Origin: Hyphomicrobium nitrativorans NL23
GTDB lineage: Bacteria > Pseudomonadota > Alphaproteobacteria > Rhizobiales > Hyphomicrobiaceae
NCBI RefSeq assembly: GCF_000503895.1
Contig: NC_022997.1
Location: 1,446,501-1,510,500, forward strand
Length of the DNA stretch: 64,000 nucleotides
Direction of reading: 5' to 3'
Shown: positions 13,399 to 22,199 of the stretch, piece after piece
Position numbering within the stretch: position 1 is the stretch's first letter
Layout of the letters: each line of letters starts with the position of its first letter
The notes under the pieces: generated by a model
The model's input: only the letters and a program-made list of their open reading frames with translations
The model's database searches: none
Told to the model about the DNA's origin: nothing
Translations under genes and position numbers: made by a program

Positions 13399-16200
13399 TC
13401 AGAACCGCCAGTTCATACGCCCGGTCACGCCGTGGTCTTCGACGTCGCTTGCGATCTCGCCGTTGTAGGAGATGCCAAGCGTGGCTGACGGAGAGAGGCT
13501 GATGTCGAGGCCCGCTTCGATCAGTGCGGCATTGCGCGCAAGCGGAACGCCCGTAATCGTCATGCCCGGTGCGCCGCTCGCGAACGCAAGCGCGCGCGTC
13601 GGATCAGTATCGCCGAAAGCGTGCTGCCACGCGATAGAGGCACGCGGCGTGACGGTCGTGCCGCCGATCCGCGTGGTCGCGGCAAAGCGGATGCCGAGCG
13701 TCGAGAAGCCGACATCCTGTGAGCCGCCGAAGCCGTCGAGTGCGGCTGCGCCGCCCTGTTCGGTAAAGCGGTCCGTCGAGACGTGGGCGTAAGCAAGACC
13801 GGCGAACGGTTCGTAGGCGAGGCCGCCTGCAGTGAGAGGCAACGCGATCTCGCCGAAGATCTGCCCCGTGTCGCCGTCGTAGTCGGCTTCCACGCGGTCG
13901 AGGAAGCCCGGGAAGACGACCGTGCGCTCGGTGTCGATGTCGCTCCAGCTCCAGGATGCGCCGCCGCGCAGCGCGAACGCGCCGACCGGGCCGCCGGTGT
14001 AAGCTGCAAGATGATAGCTGTCGATCTCGGCCGACGAGATGCGCTGCGAGACGCTGACGTTCGAGCGCGAGTAGCCGAGCGCTGCGCCTGCGCGCCAGCC
14101 GTATCCGATGCCGGTATCGACGCCGGAGAGGAAGCCGCCGATGGTGCGCTTGGCGGTTGCGGCATTGCCGTCGCCGTCCGTGTCGCCCCACGAGCCGAAC
14201 GCCTGCGTCCAGAACACCAGCGGAGATGCGGGAGGCGGTGCGTCATAGCCGGATGCGCTGCCGCTCCCCATGCCGAGGCCCATCATTGGCGCGTCGAAGC
14301 TGCCCGCGACGGAGGTCGTGCCGGTGTTGGCGAGCGAAGCCGTTTGCGTGGTGCTTCCCGCCGCACCGCGCGCATGGAACGCCTGCTGAAGCCGCGCAAA
14401 GAGCGCGTTGCGCGTGAAGCGGCTGTCGCGCGCGAGCGTCGCGCTCAACGTCGCGTGGACTTCGCCCGAGAGCGCGTCGAAGGATTGGCGCGCACCTTCA
14501 GCGCTTTGGCCGAGCACGATGTTCACGAGCGGGTTTGTTGGGGGCAGGCCGTTCATGGCACCGGCAACCGCCGTCTGGTTCGGCGTATCTGCGACGCTCG
14601 TGAGCGCGGTGGAATTGCGCGTCATGGTCAGCACGACATCGTTTCCGTCACCGCCGGTATAGCTCACGCTCGGGGTGAGAAACGCAAGATTGCTCGTGAT
14701 CGGCGCGAACGTGCCGACCACGGCGTCAACACCGTCGTTGTCGATAATCAAATAGTCCGTCGCGGCAGCGTAATTGCCGTTCTCGGCCAGCACACGCAAC
14801 GCTGCGCCCGTGATGTCGACCGTGCCGTTGACGATCACGAGATCGCTCTGGCCTGCGGCGTTGACTTCGATTTCGAGGATCGATCCGGCCTGAAGAATGT
14901 ACGGGCCGTTCACGGTTTGCGTTCCGATAGAGTTGCCCGGCGCGTGGATCGCGCCCGGCCCAACGTTCAATGTGCCGACAATCGTGCCCGTACCGCCGAG
15001 TGTTCCGCCGACGACGTTTGTCGTTGCGCCTGCGCCTCCAACCTGTCCGTCTACTTCGAGCCGTCCGGAATTGATCGTCGTGTTGCCGGTAAAGTTGCTG
15101 CCCGTCAGCGTCCATGCTGAGGTGCCGTTTTTGACCAGCTCAGAAAAACCGTTGAACTGCGTGGTGTAAGCGATGCTGCCGTCGGTCGCTCCGCTCAGCA
15201 CGATCGCGTCATTGCCTGCGCCCTGCACGCCCCCGACAAAGGAGGCGGTTGGTTCTATCGTCACCGAGTTCGTGCCACCTGTGAAGCGAACTGCCAACGC
15301 CTGGCTGCTGTCCGAATTGATGCCGCCTCGGATCGTTCCTGTCACGACAAGATCGACGTTTTCACCGTAGACACCGTGGCCTCCGTTGGCTGGGCCACCT
15401 GCACCGGCATTGCCGCCGCTGACTGTTCCTGTCACGGCAAGACGGCTGTTGTAGAGCCAAACGGCGTTAGCGCCGTTTCCGGCATATCCTGTGTTGACCC
15501 CCGCCCCCGCCGACCCAAGATTGCCACCATTTCCCCCGGTTATCGTGCCGGTAATTTCGATATCATGGCCACTATGGAGAACATACAAGCCTTCGCCGCC
15601 GCGGCCACCCGAGCCGCCCTCGGCTGTGGAGCCGCCGTTTCCTCCATGGCCTCCGTTGCCTCCCGCTACAATGGTGCTGATGATCCCGGTAAAGTTTGAA
15701 CCATTGACAACGACGCCGTTGCCGCCTCCGCCGCCGCCGCCGCCACCGCCGGTGCTGTGACCGCCGCCACCTCCGTCGCCTCCTTTGACGTCCACAGTCG
15801 GCAAAAGGGATGGAGATAAATAGCCGTGCGCCCCGCCACCGCCGCCACCTGCACCATAAGTGCCGCCGCTGCTACCTGCGCCGCCGTCTGCACCCGCAGT
15901 GGTGCCCCCGGCGCCTCCGACGCCAAGCGTTGCGGAGCCATGTCCACCGTTGCCGCCGGTGGTGCCGCTACCGCCGCCGCCGCCGCCACCACCGCTGACG
16001 GTATTGGAATTCTGCACCGACGAGCCCTGGCCAGTAGAGGCAGGTGCATTGACGAGGCTCCCCGAAGGAGTGCCGCCTGTTCCCGCAGTGCCGTTTCCAC
16101 CGCGCCCCGAGGCCAAGCCTTCAGCAGCCCCCAAGACCAAAAGGATGCAGAGGGATAAAGGCCAAATTCCAAGACCTTGCGTAGTCAGGTCGCGCGACAT
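13399..16200 (-). CDS. glycine-rich autotransporter (type Va secretion)
   Basis: The 933-residue protein has a signal peptide (LSLCILLVLGAAEGLASG). Residues about 30-200 are extremely glycine-rich (GGGGGGGGSG and similar), followed by a beta-helical passenger. A PATR-type repeat near residues 370-420 includes GNTTINSGRLEVDG and NVVGGTLGGTGTIVG. The last 270 residues form an autotransporter barrel (VFWTQAFGSWGDTDGDG onward) ending in the outer-membrane signature MNWRF. GGGAGG precedes the ATG. Function is probably adhesion or surface display. Long plus-strand frames opposite it are GC-rich shadows. Confidence 0.88.
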   Translation of the reverse strand: MSRDLTTQGLGIWPLSLCILLVLGAAEGLASGRGGNGTAGTGGTPSGSLVNAPASTGQGSSVQNSNTVSGGGGGGGGSGTTGGNGGHGSATLGVGGAGGTTAGADGGAGSSGGTYGAGGGGGGAHGYLSPSLLPTVDVKGGDGGGGGHSTGGGGGGGGGGNGVVVNGSNFTGIISTIVAGGNGGHGGNGGSTAEGGSGGRGGEGLYVLHSGHDIEITGTITGGNGGNLGSAGAGVNTGYAGNGANAVWLYNSRLAVTGTVSGGNAGAGGPANGGHGVYGENVDLVVTGTIRGGINSDSSQALAVRFTGGTNSVTIEPTASFVGGVQGAGNDAIVLSGATDGSIAYTTQFNGFSELVKNGTSAWTLTGSNFTGNTTINSGRLEVDGQVGGAGATTNVVGGTLGGTGTIVGTLNVGPGAIHAPGNSIGTQTVNGPYILQAGSILEIEVNAAGQSDLVIVNGTVDITGAALRVLAENGNYAAATDYLIIDNDGVDAVVGTFAPITSNLAFLTPSVSYTGGDGNDVVLTMTRNSTALTSVADTPNQTAVAGAMNGLPPTNPLVNIVLGQSAEGARQSFDALSGEVHATLSATLARDSRFTRNALFARLQQAFHARGAAGSTTQTASLANTGTTSVAGSFDAPMMGLGMGSGSASGYDAPPPASPLVFWTQAFGSWGDTDGDGNAATAKRTIGGFLSGVDTGIGYGWRAGAALGYSRSNVSVSQRISSAEIDSYHLAAYTGGPVGAFALRGGASWSWSDIDTERTVVFPGFLDRVEADYDGDTGQIFGEIALPLTAGGLAYEPFAGLAYAHVSTDRFTEQGGAAALDGFGGSQDVGFSTLGIRFAATTRIGGTTVTPRASIAWQHAFGDTDPTRALAFASGAPGMTITGVPLARNAALIEAGLDISLSPSATLGISYNGEIASDVEDHGVTGRMNWRF

Positions 16201-16652
16201 GGCGTTGGCCTCCCGGCCACATCTGGAACGCGATACGTGTCGAAGGGATCAAAATTCGTTAGCGGACAATAAGCAGGTTGGGCTCAGCCACCATCCGTAG
16301 CAGTACGGATGGCTTGCGTTTAACCTCGTAGCGTCGCCTGAGTGTGACCCTTTGGCATCGAGGCACAATGGCGCTGTGGCCTGTCGTGGCAGACGAGCGC
16401 GCGAGGATCGTCGCTATCGGCGGCGCGACGGGAAAGCGACGACGTTCGCATCAACTTTCTTCCCACCGACAAGCTCGTGCTGCAACAGACCACTCCGGTC
16501 GTCGACCAGGGCGGCACGCGGACGATGCAAAGCGCGGCTCGGGCCTCACCGCTTCCGCCACGTTCCGATGCCCATGCAGGTCGTGATGGACTAGAAAAGC
16601 TTGAAACCCGGCCCGTCGGTATCGTGATCTGCGGTGACGGGCGAGCCCCCGC
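16201..16652. other. gene-free stretch between autotransporter and lpd
   Basis: No frame in this stretch of about 450 bp shows recognisable protein content. The part next to 16201 presumably holds the autotransporter promoter. Frames covering 16344-17025 appear to be noise or antisense to lpd. Confidence 0.4.
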
Positions 16653-18083
16653 TCAGGTGCGGCGCGCCGGTTTCGGCATCAGGTCCGTGATCGTGCCCTC
16701 GAACATCTCGGCGGCTTGTGCGATCGTCTCCGATAGCGTCGGGTGCGGATGGATGGTGGCGGCGATGTCGGCTGCGTCGGCGCCCATTTCGATGGCGAGT
16801 GCCGCCTCGGCGATGAGATCGCCGGCGTTGGGGCCGACGATGCCGCAGCCCAGAATGCGATGCGTTTCGGGATCGAACAGCACCTTCGTCAGTCCCTCGT
16901 CGCGGCCGAGCGAGAGCGCGCGTCCCGATGCGGCCCAGGGGAAGGCCCCCTTGCCGTACGATACGCCGTTGGCCTTGGCCTCCGTCTCGGTCAGGCCCAC
17001 CCAGGCCACCTCCGGGTCCGTGTAGGCGACGGAGGGGATCACGCGCGCATCGAAGGCGGAGGCGAGCCCGGCCGCCACCTCGGCGGCGACCTTACCCTCG
17101 TGCACGGCCTTGTGGGCGAGCATCGGCTGGCCGACGATGTCGCCGATGGCGAAGATATGCGGGACGTTGGTGCGCATACGACGATCGACGGGCACGAAGC
17201 CGCGGTCGTCGACGCCGACGCCGGCCGCTTCCAGATTCAGCAGTTTGCCGTTTGGCACGCGCCCGACCGCGACAAGAACCTTGTCGAAGGTTTTGCTTTG
17301 CGGTGCGGCGGGACCTTCGAAGGCAACGGTCAGCCCGGTGTCGCCGGGCTCGACCTTCGTCACCCTGGTCCCGAGGTGGATCGCCTCGTAGCGCGCCTCC
17401 ACGCGCTTCATGAGCGGGGCCACGATGTCGCGATCGACGCCGGGAATGAGCTGGTCGGTCACCTCCACCACGCTCACCGTGCTGCCGAGCGCGTGATAGA
17501 CGGTCGCCATCTCAAGGCCGATGATGCCGCCGCCGATGACGAGCAGCCGCTTGGGGACATCCTCCAGGTCGAGCGCGCCGGTGGAATCGAGCACGCGCGG
17601 GTCGTCGTGCGGAACGAACGGCAGCCTCGCCGGCTCCGATCCGGCCGCGACGATAGCCTGCGCGAAGCCGATGCGCTGCACGGCACCCTCGTGCACCACC
17701 TCAAGCGCGTGCGGTGAGACGAACCGGCCGGTGCCGGTGACGACGGTCACCTTGCGCTGCCTCGCGAGGCCGGAGAGTCCGGACGTCAGCTTGCCGACGA
17801 TGCCGGTCTTCCAGGCACGGAGCTGGCCGAGATCGATGTCGGGCGCGCCGAAACGCAGCCCCGCGCCGGCCATCTCGCGCGTCTCCTCGATCACCTTGGC
17901 GGTGTGCAGCAGCGCTTTCGAGGGGATGCATCCGACGTTGAGGCACACGCCGCCGAGAACGGGTGCGCGCTCGACGAGCACAACGGTCTTGCCCAGGTCG
18001 GCGGCGCGAAACGCGGCGGTGTAGCCGCCCGGGCCAGCGCCCAGCACGAGGAGATCGGTTTCGATGTCAGGAGCTTTTGTCAT
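16653..18083 (-). CDS. lpdA: dihydrolipoamide dehydrogenase (E3)
   Basis: The 476-residue flavoprotein starts MTKAPDIETDLLVLGAGPGG. The FAD-binding motif GAGPGGYTAAFRAADLG and the redox disulfide GGVCLNVGCIPSKALL identify E3. The NAD site is VIGGGIIGLEMATVYHALGS, and the C-terminal dimer domain holds the His-Glu pair in AATIHPHPTLSE. It regenerates lipoamide on the pyruvate dehydrogenase E2. Third gene of aceE-aceF-lpdA, six bases after the aceF stop. No lipoyl domain is fused to it. Confidence 0.95.
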   Translation of the reverse strand: MTKAPDIETDLLVLGAGPGGYTAAFRAADLGKTVVLVERAPVLGGVCLNVGCIPSKALLHTAKVIEETREMAGAGLRFGAPDIDLGQLRAWKTGIVGKLTSGLSGLARQRKVTVVTGTGRFVSPHALEVVHEGAVQRIGFAQAIVAAGSEPARLPFVPHDDPRVLDSTGALDLEDVPKRLLVIGGGIIGLEMATVYHALGSTVSVVEVTDQLIPGVDRDIVAPLMKRVEARYEAIHLGTRVTKVEPGDTGLTVAFEGPAAPQSKTFDKVLVAVGRVPNGKLLNLEAAGVGVDDRGFVPVDRRMRTNVPHIFAIGDIVGQPMLAHKAVHEGKVAAEVAAGLASAFDARVIPSVAYTDPEVAWVGLTETEAKANGVSYGKGAFPWAASGRALSLGRDEGLTKVLFDPETHRILGCGIVGPNAGDLIAEAALAIEMGADAADIAATIHPHPTLSETIAQAAEMFEGTITDLMPKPARRT

Positions 18084-18089
18084 ACGCAC

Positions 18090-19373
18090 CTAGAGAACGA
18101 GCTGGCGAACGTCGCCGAGGATCTCGGCGAGGCGGCGCGTGAAGCGTGCGGCGAGCGCGCCGTCGATCACGCGGTGATCGTAGGAGACGCAGAGCGGCAG
18201 CATGAGGCGGGGCGTGAAGGTCTCGCCGTTCCATACCGGCCGCGTCACCGCGCGCACGACGCCGAGAATGGCCACCTCCGGCGCGTTGACAATCGGCGTG
18301 AAGCCCGTGCCGCCGATACCGCCCAGGCTCGAAATCGAGAACGTCCCGCCCTGGATGTCGGCCGGCGCGATCTTGCCGTCGCGCATGCGCTGCGAGACCG
18401 TGGACAGCTCCTGGCTGAGCTCAAGGATCCGCTTGCGATCCGCGTCTTTGATGACCGGCACGACGAGCCCGTCCGGCGTGTCGACCGCGACACCGATGTT
18501 GTAATACCTCTTGAGGATGAGGGACTGGCCGTCGGGGGATAGGGAGGCGTTGAACTCCGGGAACTGTTTCAACGTCGCGACGCTCGCCATCATGAGGAAG
18601 GACAGCATGGTGACGCGGTAGCCCTTGGCCCGCGCTTCGGCGTCGAGGGTTCTGCGGTAGGTTTCAAGTTCGGTGATGTCCGCCTCGTCGGTGTGGGTCA
18701 CGTGCGGAATGCTGACCCAGGCGCGGTGCAGGTGCGGACCCGAGAGCCGCTTCAGGCGCGATAAGGGTGCGACCGTGACGGGACCGAATTTCGAGAAATC
18801 CGGCTGAGGGACATCCGCGATTGTGAGCGCGCGTCCCGTCGCGGACCCGCCGCCGAGGGCCGCCTTCACATCGGCTTTCGTGATCCGACCCTTCTCGCCC
18901 GTTCCCTTGAGCGCCGCGAGATCGATGTCGAGTTCGCGCGCGAGGCGCCGTACGGACGGGCTCGCGTTGAGGCCGTCGAAATCGGCGGGCGCCGGAAGCA
19001 CGCTCGTGTTGGACGATACGTTAGAAGATGCGGGCGGCGGTGAGGGATCGGCAGGCCCGTCCGGATCTGCCTCGGGCCGAGCCGCCGCGGGTGGCGTGGG
19101 CGCATCGGCGGCGGCGGCCGTGCCCGCTTCGTTGGCCTCCGCTTCGAGCCTCAGAATGAGATGCCCCTCGCTCACCGTATCGCCGACGTTGACGAGCACC
19201 TCTGCGACCTTGCCGGCCGAGGGCGCGGGGATCTCCATGCTCGCCTTGTCGGATTCGAGCGTCACCAGCGGGTCGTCGACGCTGACGACGTCGCCCGCCG
19301 TCACGAGCACTTCGATGACGGGTACCCCGGAATAATCGCCGATATTCGGCACTTTGACTTCGATCAGGGACAT
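18090..19373 (-). CDS. aceF: pyruvate dehydrogenase E2, dihydrolipoamide acetyltransferase
   Basis: The 427-residue protein begins MSLIEVKVPNIGDYSGVPVI. It has one N-terminal lipoyl domain (lipoyl Lys in LESDKASMEIP), a Pro/Ala linker, a peripheral subunit-binding domain (SPSVRRLARELDIDLAALKG) and a catalytic domain ending in SYDHRVIDGA with the HxxxDG active site. It transfers acetyl from E1 to CoA. The lipoyl domain opening is that of the E2 that pairs with homodimeric AceE. The frame is open far upstream into aceE, but that part has no E2 content; 53 bp separate the genes. Confidence 0.94.
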   Translation of the reverse strand: MSLIEVKVPNIGDYSGVPVIEVLVTAGDVVSVDDPLVTLESDKASMEIPAPSAGKVAEVLVNVGDTVSEGHLILRLEAEANEAGTAAAADAPTPPAAARPEADPDGPADPSPPPASSNVSSNTSVLPAPADFDGLNASPSVRRLARELDIDLAALKGTGEKGRITKADVKAALGGGSATGRALTIADVPQPDFSKFGPVTVAPLSRLKRLSGPHLHRAWVSIPHVTHTDEADITELETYRRTLDAEARAKGYRVTMLSFLMMASVATLKQFPEFNASLSPDGQSLILKRYYNIGVAVDTPDGLVVPVIKDADRKRILELSQELSTVSQRMRDGKIAPADIQGGTFSISSLGGIGGTGFTPIVNAPEVAILGVVRAVTRPVWNGETFTPRLMLPLCVSYDHRVIDGALAARFTRRLAEILGDVRQLVL

Positions 19374-19426
19374 GCGGTTCTCCACGCTGCCGATCCGGCT
19401 GCGGCTTTCCACGCTCGGGTTGGAGC

Positions 19427-22096
19427 TTAGATTTTTACGGGGTTGGGCTTGTCGGGACGGATGCCGTATCGCGCCAACGCGTCCGACACGCGGGACGACG
19501 GGATCCGGTTCTCGTCCGCGAGCGCCTTCAGCGTCGAGGCGACGACGAAATGGCGGTCGACCTCGAAATGGAAGCGCAGCTTGCGGCGGGTATCTGAGCG
19601 GCCGAAGCCGTCGGTGCCGAGCACGCGGTAGGCGTTGGGCACGAAGGGCCGGATCTGCTCGGCGAACGCCTTGGTATAGTCGGTCGACGCGATCACGGGC
19701 CCTGGGCCGCGCTCCCGGAGGAGCTGCGTCACGTAAGGCGTGCGCGGCGGCTCCTCGGGGTTGAGCAGGTTCCAGCGCTCGACCTCCTGCGCCTCGCGGG
19801 CAAGCTCGGTGAAGCTCGTCACGCTCCAGATGTCGGCGGAGATGCCGAAGTCGCTTTCGAGAAGCTCCGCGCCGGCGATGACCTCGCGCAGGATGGCGCC
19901 CGAGCCCATCAACTGCACCCTGTGGCGGCGCCCCTTCGCCGTTCCGCTCGTCGACTTGAGCAGGTACATGCCCTTGACGATGCCGTCTTCCACGCCTTCC
20001 GGCATCGCCGGATGCTCGTAGTTCTCGTTGAGCACGGTGATGTAGTGGAACACGTCCTCCTGCCGTTCGATCATGCGCGCGAGTCCGTTGCGGACGATCA
20101 CCGCGACCTCGTAGGCGAAAGTCGGATCGTAGGAGACGCAGTTCGGGATCGTCGCGGCGATCAAATGGCTGTGTCCGTCCTGGTGCTGGAGCCCTTCGCC
20201 GTTCAAGGTCGTTCGCCCGCTCGTGCCGCCGATCAGGAAGCCCCGCGCGCGGCTGTCGCCCGCCGCCCAGGCGAGGTCGCCGATGCGCTGGAAGCCGAAC
20301 ATCGAATAGAAGATGTAGAAGGGGATCATCGGTACGTTCGAGGTCGAGTAGCTGGTCGCCGCCGCGATCCACGACGACATGGCGCCGGCTTCGCTGATGC
20401 CCTCCTGCAGCATCTGGCCCTTCTGATCCTCGCGGTAGTACATCAGTTCGCCGGCATCCGACGGGCGATAGAGCTGGCCCACCTGGCTGAAGATTCCGAA
20501 CTGGCGGAACATGCCCTCCATGCCGAACGTGCGGCTCTCGTCGGGCACGATCGGCACCACGCGCGGACCCAGCGTCTTGTCGCGGAGCAGCGTCGAGAGC
20601 AGGCGCACGAAGGCCATCGTCGTCGAGATCTCGCGTCCGGGCGTCGCCTTGAGCAGGGCGTCGAACTGCGACAGCTCGGGGGCCGCGAGGCTCTCCGAGC
20701 GCCGGCGCCGTGCCGGCAGGAAGCCGCCGAGCTCCGCCCGCCTGGCGCGCAGATAGCCCGCCTCCTCCGAATCCTCCGCAAAGCGCACGAACGGCAGCTC
20801 GCCGATCCGCTCATCGGGGACCGGCACCTGGAACCTGTCGCGGAACTGGCGCAGCGCGTCGATATCCATCTTCTTCTGCTGATGGATGATCATCTGAGCT
20901 TCGGCGGCCTTGCCCATGCCGTAGCCCTTGACGGTCTTGGCGAGGATCACCGTCGGCTGGCCGGTGTGAGTGACGGCGCGCTTGTAGGCGGCGTAGACCT
21001 TGGAGGGGTCGTGCCCGCCGCGCGTCAGCTTCCAGATCTCGTCGTCGGACCAATTCGCCACCATGGCCGCCGTTTCCGGATAGCGGCCGAAGAAGTTCTC
21101 GCGGATATAGGCGCCGTCCTTGGACTTGAAGTCCTGGTATTCGCCGTCGACGCATTCCTCCATGAGCTGGCGCAGGCGGCCCGAGGTGTCGGCTGCGAGC
21201 AGCGGGTCCCAGTTCGAGCCCCAGATCACCTTGATGACGTTCCAGCCCGCGCCGCGGAACACGCCTTCGAGCTCCTGGACGATCTTACCGTTGCCGCGCA
21301 CCGGGCCATCCAGTCGCTGCAGGTTGCAGTTGACGACGAAGATCAGGTTGTCGAGCTTCTCGCGGCCCGCGAGCGCGATGGCGCCGAGGCTCTCGGGTTC
21401 GTCCATCTCGCCGTCGCCGCAGAACGCCCACACGTGGCGGTTGGACGTATCGGCGAAGTTGCGGCCGTGAAGATATTTCAGGAATCGCGCCTGGTAGATC
21501 GCCATGATCGGCCCGAGGCCCATCGAGACGGTGGGGAACTGCCAGAAGTCCGGCATCAGCCATGGATGGGGATAGGAGGAGAGGCCGAGGCCGTCCACCT
21601 CCTGGCGGAAGGCCGAGAGCTGCTCTTCCGTGAGGCGGCCTTCGAGGAAGGCGCGGGCATAGATGCCGGGCGAAGAATGGCCCTGGATAAACAAGAGGTC
21701 GCCGCCGTGGTTCTCGGAGGGCGCATGCCAGAAATGCTCGAACCCCGTGTCGTAAAGCGTTGCCGCCGATTGGAAGCTTGCGATGTGCCCGCCGAGGTCC
21801 GACGATGTCTTGTTGGCGCGCAGCACGATCATCGCCGCATTCCAGCGGATCGCCGAGCGGATGCGGTGCTCGACCTCGCGCACGCCCGTGTGCGGCGGCT
21901 CCTCGTCGGCGGGAATGGTGTTGACGTAGGCCGTGTGGGCGGCAAAGGGCAGCCGTGCTCCGGACCGGCGCGCAATCTCCACGGCGCCGCTCAGCACCTT
22001 GTCCGCCTGATGCCGGCCTTCGAATGCAAGGACGGACGAGATCGCGTCCTCCCATTCGCGACGCTCCGCGTTCCTGTCGTCGATCTGGTCGTTCAT
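19427..22096 (-). CDS. aceE: pyruvate dehydrogenase E1, homodimeric type
   Basis: This 889-residue single-chain E1 is the AceE type, not the PdhA/PdhB heterodimer. The thiamine diphosphate motif runs from CGDGEMDEPESLGAIALAG to VVNCNLQRLDGPVRG. Other AceE signatures are IQGHSSPGIYARAFLEGRL and GRTTLNGEGLQHQDGHSHL. It decarboxylates pyruvate and acetylates the E2 lipoyl group. It lies downstream of the PQQ dehydrogenase gene on the same strand, separated by a strong hairpin. In the context of LutABC it would take pyruvate made from lactate. Confidence 0.95.
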   Translation of the reverse strand: MNDQIDDRNAERREWEDAISSVLAFEGRHQADKVLSGAVEIARRSGARLPFAAHTAYVNTIPADEEPPHTGVREVEHRIRSAIRWNAAMIVLRANKTSSDLGGHIASFQSAATLYDTGFEHFWHAPSENHGGDLLFIQGHSSPGIYARAFLEGRLTEEQLSAFRQEVDGLGLSSYPHPWLMPDFWQFPTVSMGLGPIMAIYQARFLKYLHGRNFADTSNRHVWAFCGDGEMDEPESLGAIALAGREKLDNLIFVVNCNLQRLDGPVRGNGKIVQELEGVFRGAGWNVIKVIWGSNWDPLLAADTSGRLRQLMEECVDGEYQDFKSKDGAYIRENFFGRYPETAAMVANWSDDEIWKLTRGGHDPSKVYAAYKRAVTHTGQPTVILAKTVKGYGMGKAAEAQMIIHQQKKMDIDALRQFRDRFQVPVPDERIGELPFVRFAEDSEEAGYLRARRAELGGFLPARRRRSESLAAPELSQFDALLKATPGREISTTMAFVRLLSTLLRDKTLGPRVVPIVPDESRTFGMEGMFRQFGIFSQVGQLYRPSDAGELMYYREDQKGQMLQEGISEAGAMSSWIAAATSYSTSNVPMIPFYIFYSMFGFQRIGDLAWAAGDSRARGFLIGGTSGRTTLNGEGLQHQDGHSHLIAATIPNCVSYDPTFAYEVAVIVRNGLARMIERQEDVFHYITVLNENYEHPAMPEGVEDGIVKGMYLLKSTSGTAKGRRHRVQLMGSGAILREVIAGAELLESDFGISADIWSVTSFTELAREAQEVERWNLLNPEEPPRTPYVTQLLRERGPGPVIASTDYTKAFAEQIRPFVPNAYRVLGTDGFGRSDTRRKLRFHFEVDRHFVVASTLKALADENRIPSSRVSDALARYGIRPDKPNPVKI

Positions 22097-22135
22097 GGGA
22101 TCAATGGCCTCGCGTTGCGCGCACCGGAGCGCATG

Positions 22136-22169
22136 CCGATCCGCACCGGCTAGAAACGGTGCGGATCGG
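22136..22169. terminator. 13-bp stem-loop between PQQ dehydrogenase and aceE
   Basis: Perfect arms CCGATCCGCACCG (22136-22148) and CGGTGCGGATCGG (22157-22169) flank an 8-nt loop. A pyrimidine-rich stretch (TTCTCTTTTCT) follows on the plus strand only. On the minus strand, the direction of both neighbouring genes, no T-run follows. It may still attenuate read-through or stabilise the upstream mRNA end. Confidence 0.5.
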
Positions 22170-22199
22170 TTCTCTTTTCTGGCTGTCTATGCGTCGGGA

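Noticed and set aside
13783-15120. 445-codon plus-strand frame opposite the first autotransporter
   Set aside because: Arg/Ala/Val-rich shadow without recognisable domains; the minus strand carries signal, passenger and barrel.
16344-17025. Plus-strand frames between the autotransporter and lpdA
   Set aside because: No family resemblance; they run into the antisense strand of lpdA.
19922-22153. 743-codon plus-strand frame opposite aceE
   Set aside because: Antisense shadow of a high-GC gene; no family content, whereas aceE on the other strand is unambiguous.
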